From Oscillospiraceae bacterium (GTDB lineage: Bacteria > Bacillota > Clostridia > Oscillospirales > Ruminococcaceae), in contig SVNC01000001.1 in the NCBI GenBank assembly GCA_015067025.1, positions 124,001 to 188,000 of the forward strand: a stretch of 64,000 nt of DNA. Reading direction: 5' to 3'. A program made the translations under genes and the position numbers. Shown here in pieces: positions 63,059-64,000 of this stretch (positions are counted from its first letter, which is position 1; every line of letters starts with the position of its first letter). Under the pieces are notes generated by a model. That model was given only the letters and a program-made list of their open reading frames with translations, was not told where the DNA came from and made no database searches.

Positions 63059-64000
63059 TTATTTCTTTATTTCGTTTCTTAAAATTAACAGAGCGAGTAA
63101 ATTCGGAATGGCCATTAGCCCATTTAACAGATCAGAAAATTCCCATACGAACTCAGTTTTTGCAATTGCACCCACAAAGCACAAAAGAATAAATATATAA
63201 AAATAACATTTGCACCATTTTTCATTTAGCAGATATGACACACAGCTCTTTCCGTAAATATACCAACCTGAAACAGTCGATACAGCAAATACCATAATTG
63301 CAATCGATAAAAATAACGCTCCGTAATTTCCGAACACATTGGAAAAAGCGATATCAGCCATATTAATACCATCAGATGATATCTTATCTGCTCCTGATAC
63401 AAGTATAGCAAGAGCTGTCATAGTACACATTACAATTGTATCTATAAAAACCTGAAGCATCGCCCACATCCCTTGCTCGTGCGGAGTTTCACAGCTTGAA
63501 CCTGTATTGATGATTACTGAAGTGCCAAGACCTGCTTCGTTAGAAAACACTCCACGTTTTACCCCCCACATCATAGCGTTAAGCATTACACTGCCTGCAG
63601 TGCCTCCGACGATCGCCTCGGAAGAAAAAGCTTCACTTACTATACGATAAAAAACCTCAGGTAATTTATTTACATCTGATGCTATTACTATAATACAGCC
63701 GGCAATGTAAAGCACGGATATCATAGGTATAAGCCATATGGTAATATTCGCAAGATGTTTAAGACCTTTTCCCGCAAAATACACGACTAATATTGTACAA
63801 AAAATACCTGTTGTCCATAGCGGAACGTTGACACTTCTGTCAAGCACAGCACTTGCTGAATTTATCTGTGCCATATTGCCCATACCAAGACTTGCACCAA
63901 TACAAAGAAAAGCGAACAATTTTGCAATTAACGAACCTGCTTTTTTATCACCAAAAGCCTTTTTTATGTATCTGAAGGGGACACCCTCAAATCCCTTGTC
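63059..64000 (-). CDS. Alanine/glycine:cation symporter (AGCS), C-terminal part
   Basis: The gene runs past the right edge; 313 codons to the stop are visible. Reading from the edge: DKGFEGVPFRYIKKAFGDKKAG, then membrane segments (FAFLCIGASLGMGNMAQINSASAVL; TGIFCTILVVYFAG; ITIWLIPMISVLYIAGCIIVIA). The motif MLNAMMWGVKRGVFSNEAGLGTSVI is the AGCS family signature (G-x-R-G-x-F-S-N-E-A-G). It takes up alanine or glycine with Na+. The frame stays open from 63919 to the window end, so the TTG at 63919 is not its start. Confidence 0.93.
   Translation of the reverse strand, partial: DKGFEGVPFRYIKKAFGDKKAGSLIAKLFAFLCIGASLGMGNMAQINSASAVLDRSVNVPLWTTGIFCTILVVYFAGKGLKHLANITIWLIPMISVLYIAGCIIVIASDVNKLPEVFYRIVSEAFSSEAIVGGTAGSVMLNAMMWGVKRGVFSNEAGLGTSVIINTGSSCETPHEQGMWAMLQVFIDTIVMCTMTALAILVSGADKISSDGINMADIAFSNVFGNYGALFLSIAIMVFAVSTVSGWYIYGKSCVSYLLNEKWCKCYFYIFILLCFVGAIAKTEFVWEFSDLLNGLMAIPNLLALLILRNEIKK

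Noticed and set aside
63059-63919. A complete gene starting at TTG 63919
   Set aside because: The frame continues open to the window edge with symporter-like sequence, so the true start is outside the window.

Overview
The window looks like a chromosomal segment of a low-to-moderate GC Clostridia member. Near-consensus sigma-A promoters (TTGACA, 17 nt, TATAAT), AAGGAGG-type ribosome binding sites, an L27 with a cleavable N-terminal extension next to its Prp protease, Mini-RNase III, RNase J, GdpP/CdaA c-di-AMP enzymes and a tilS-hpt-ftsH order all point to Firmicutes. An Oscillospiraceae/Ruminococcus-like gut anaerobe is my inference, supported by the [FeFe]-hydrogenase-like sensor, the archaeal-type PurO and GTP-dependent PEP carboxykinase. 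No rRNA, tRNA, CRISPR array, transposase or recombinase gene was seen.

Layout. 1-9951 (minus): the start of a P-loop ATPase gene, then a housekeeping run transcribed rnj, gdpP, rplI, dnaB, tilS, hpt, ftsH. 10101-13055 (plus): a DUF3343 protein and cysteine desulfurase pair, then an amidase-domain lipoprotein. 13096-16401 (minus): mscS, and cdaR-cdaA for c-di-AMP synthesis. 16505-21079: secreted and membrane proteins of unknown role plus a flavodoxin-like protein. 21101-25016: a structured GC-rich intergenic element, an Na/Pi cotransporter and a short KdpDE-like two-component pair. 25022-29542 (minus): obg-mrnC-yitT-yebC and rplU-prp-rpmA. 29603-32804: a soluble chemotaxis-type transducer built on an [FeFe]-hydrogenase-like domain, and ychF. 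32823-35997: an accessory segment bounded by short direct repeats, carrying a 956-residue repeat-plus-metallophosphoesterase protein. 36248-37578: a membrane-anchored NERD protein and a duplicated non-coding module with hairpins, a terminator and an inserted interspersed repeat. 37670-42434 (plus): two M16 peptidase-like proteins, lgt, folD and a small membrane protein. 42501-44911 (plus): rpmG-secE-nusG-rplK-rplA. 44925-46071 (minus): a methyltransferase-like protein and secG. 46094-57001 (minus): a purine cluster starting at purE and running through a PurF homologue, purM, purN, purO, a stand-alone AICAR transformylase and purD, interrupted by seven uncharacterised genes. 57113-60960 (plus): a sugar-type ABC importer without its ATPase, behind a palindrome-rich control region. 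61041-64000 (minus): pckG and the end of an alanine/glycine symporter.

Themes. Both c-di-AMP synthesis (CdaA/CdaR) and hydrolysis (GdpP) are encoded here. The purine cluster makes IMP by an unfused PurO plus transformylase route instead of bifunctional PurH, and its PurF homologue has lost the N-terminal cysteine and other glutaminase residues. The main candidates for undescribed biology are the direct-repeat-bounded phosphoesterase gene, the hydrogenase-like chemotaxis transducer, the promoter-hairpin-terminator RNA module at 37173-37578, and the structured leader with an attenuator-like hairpin ahead of purE.
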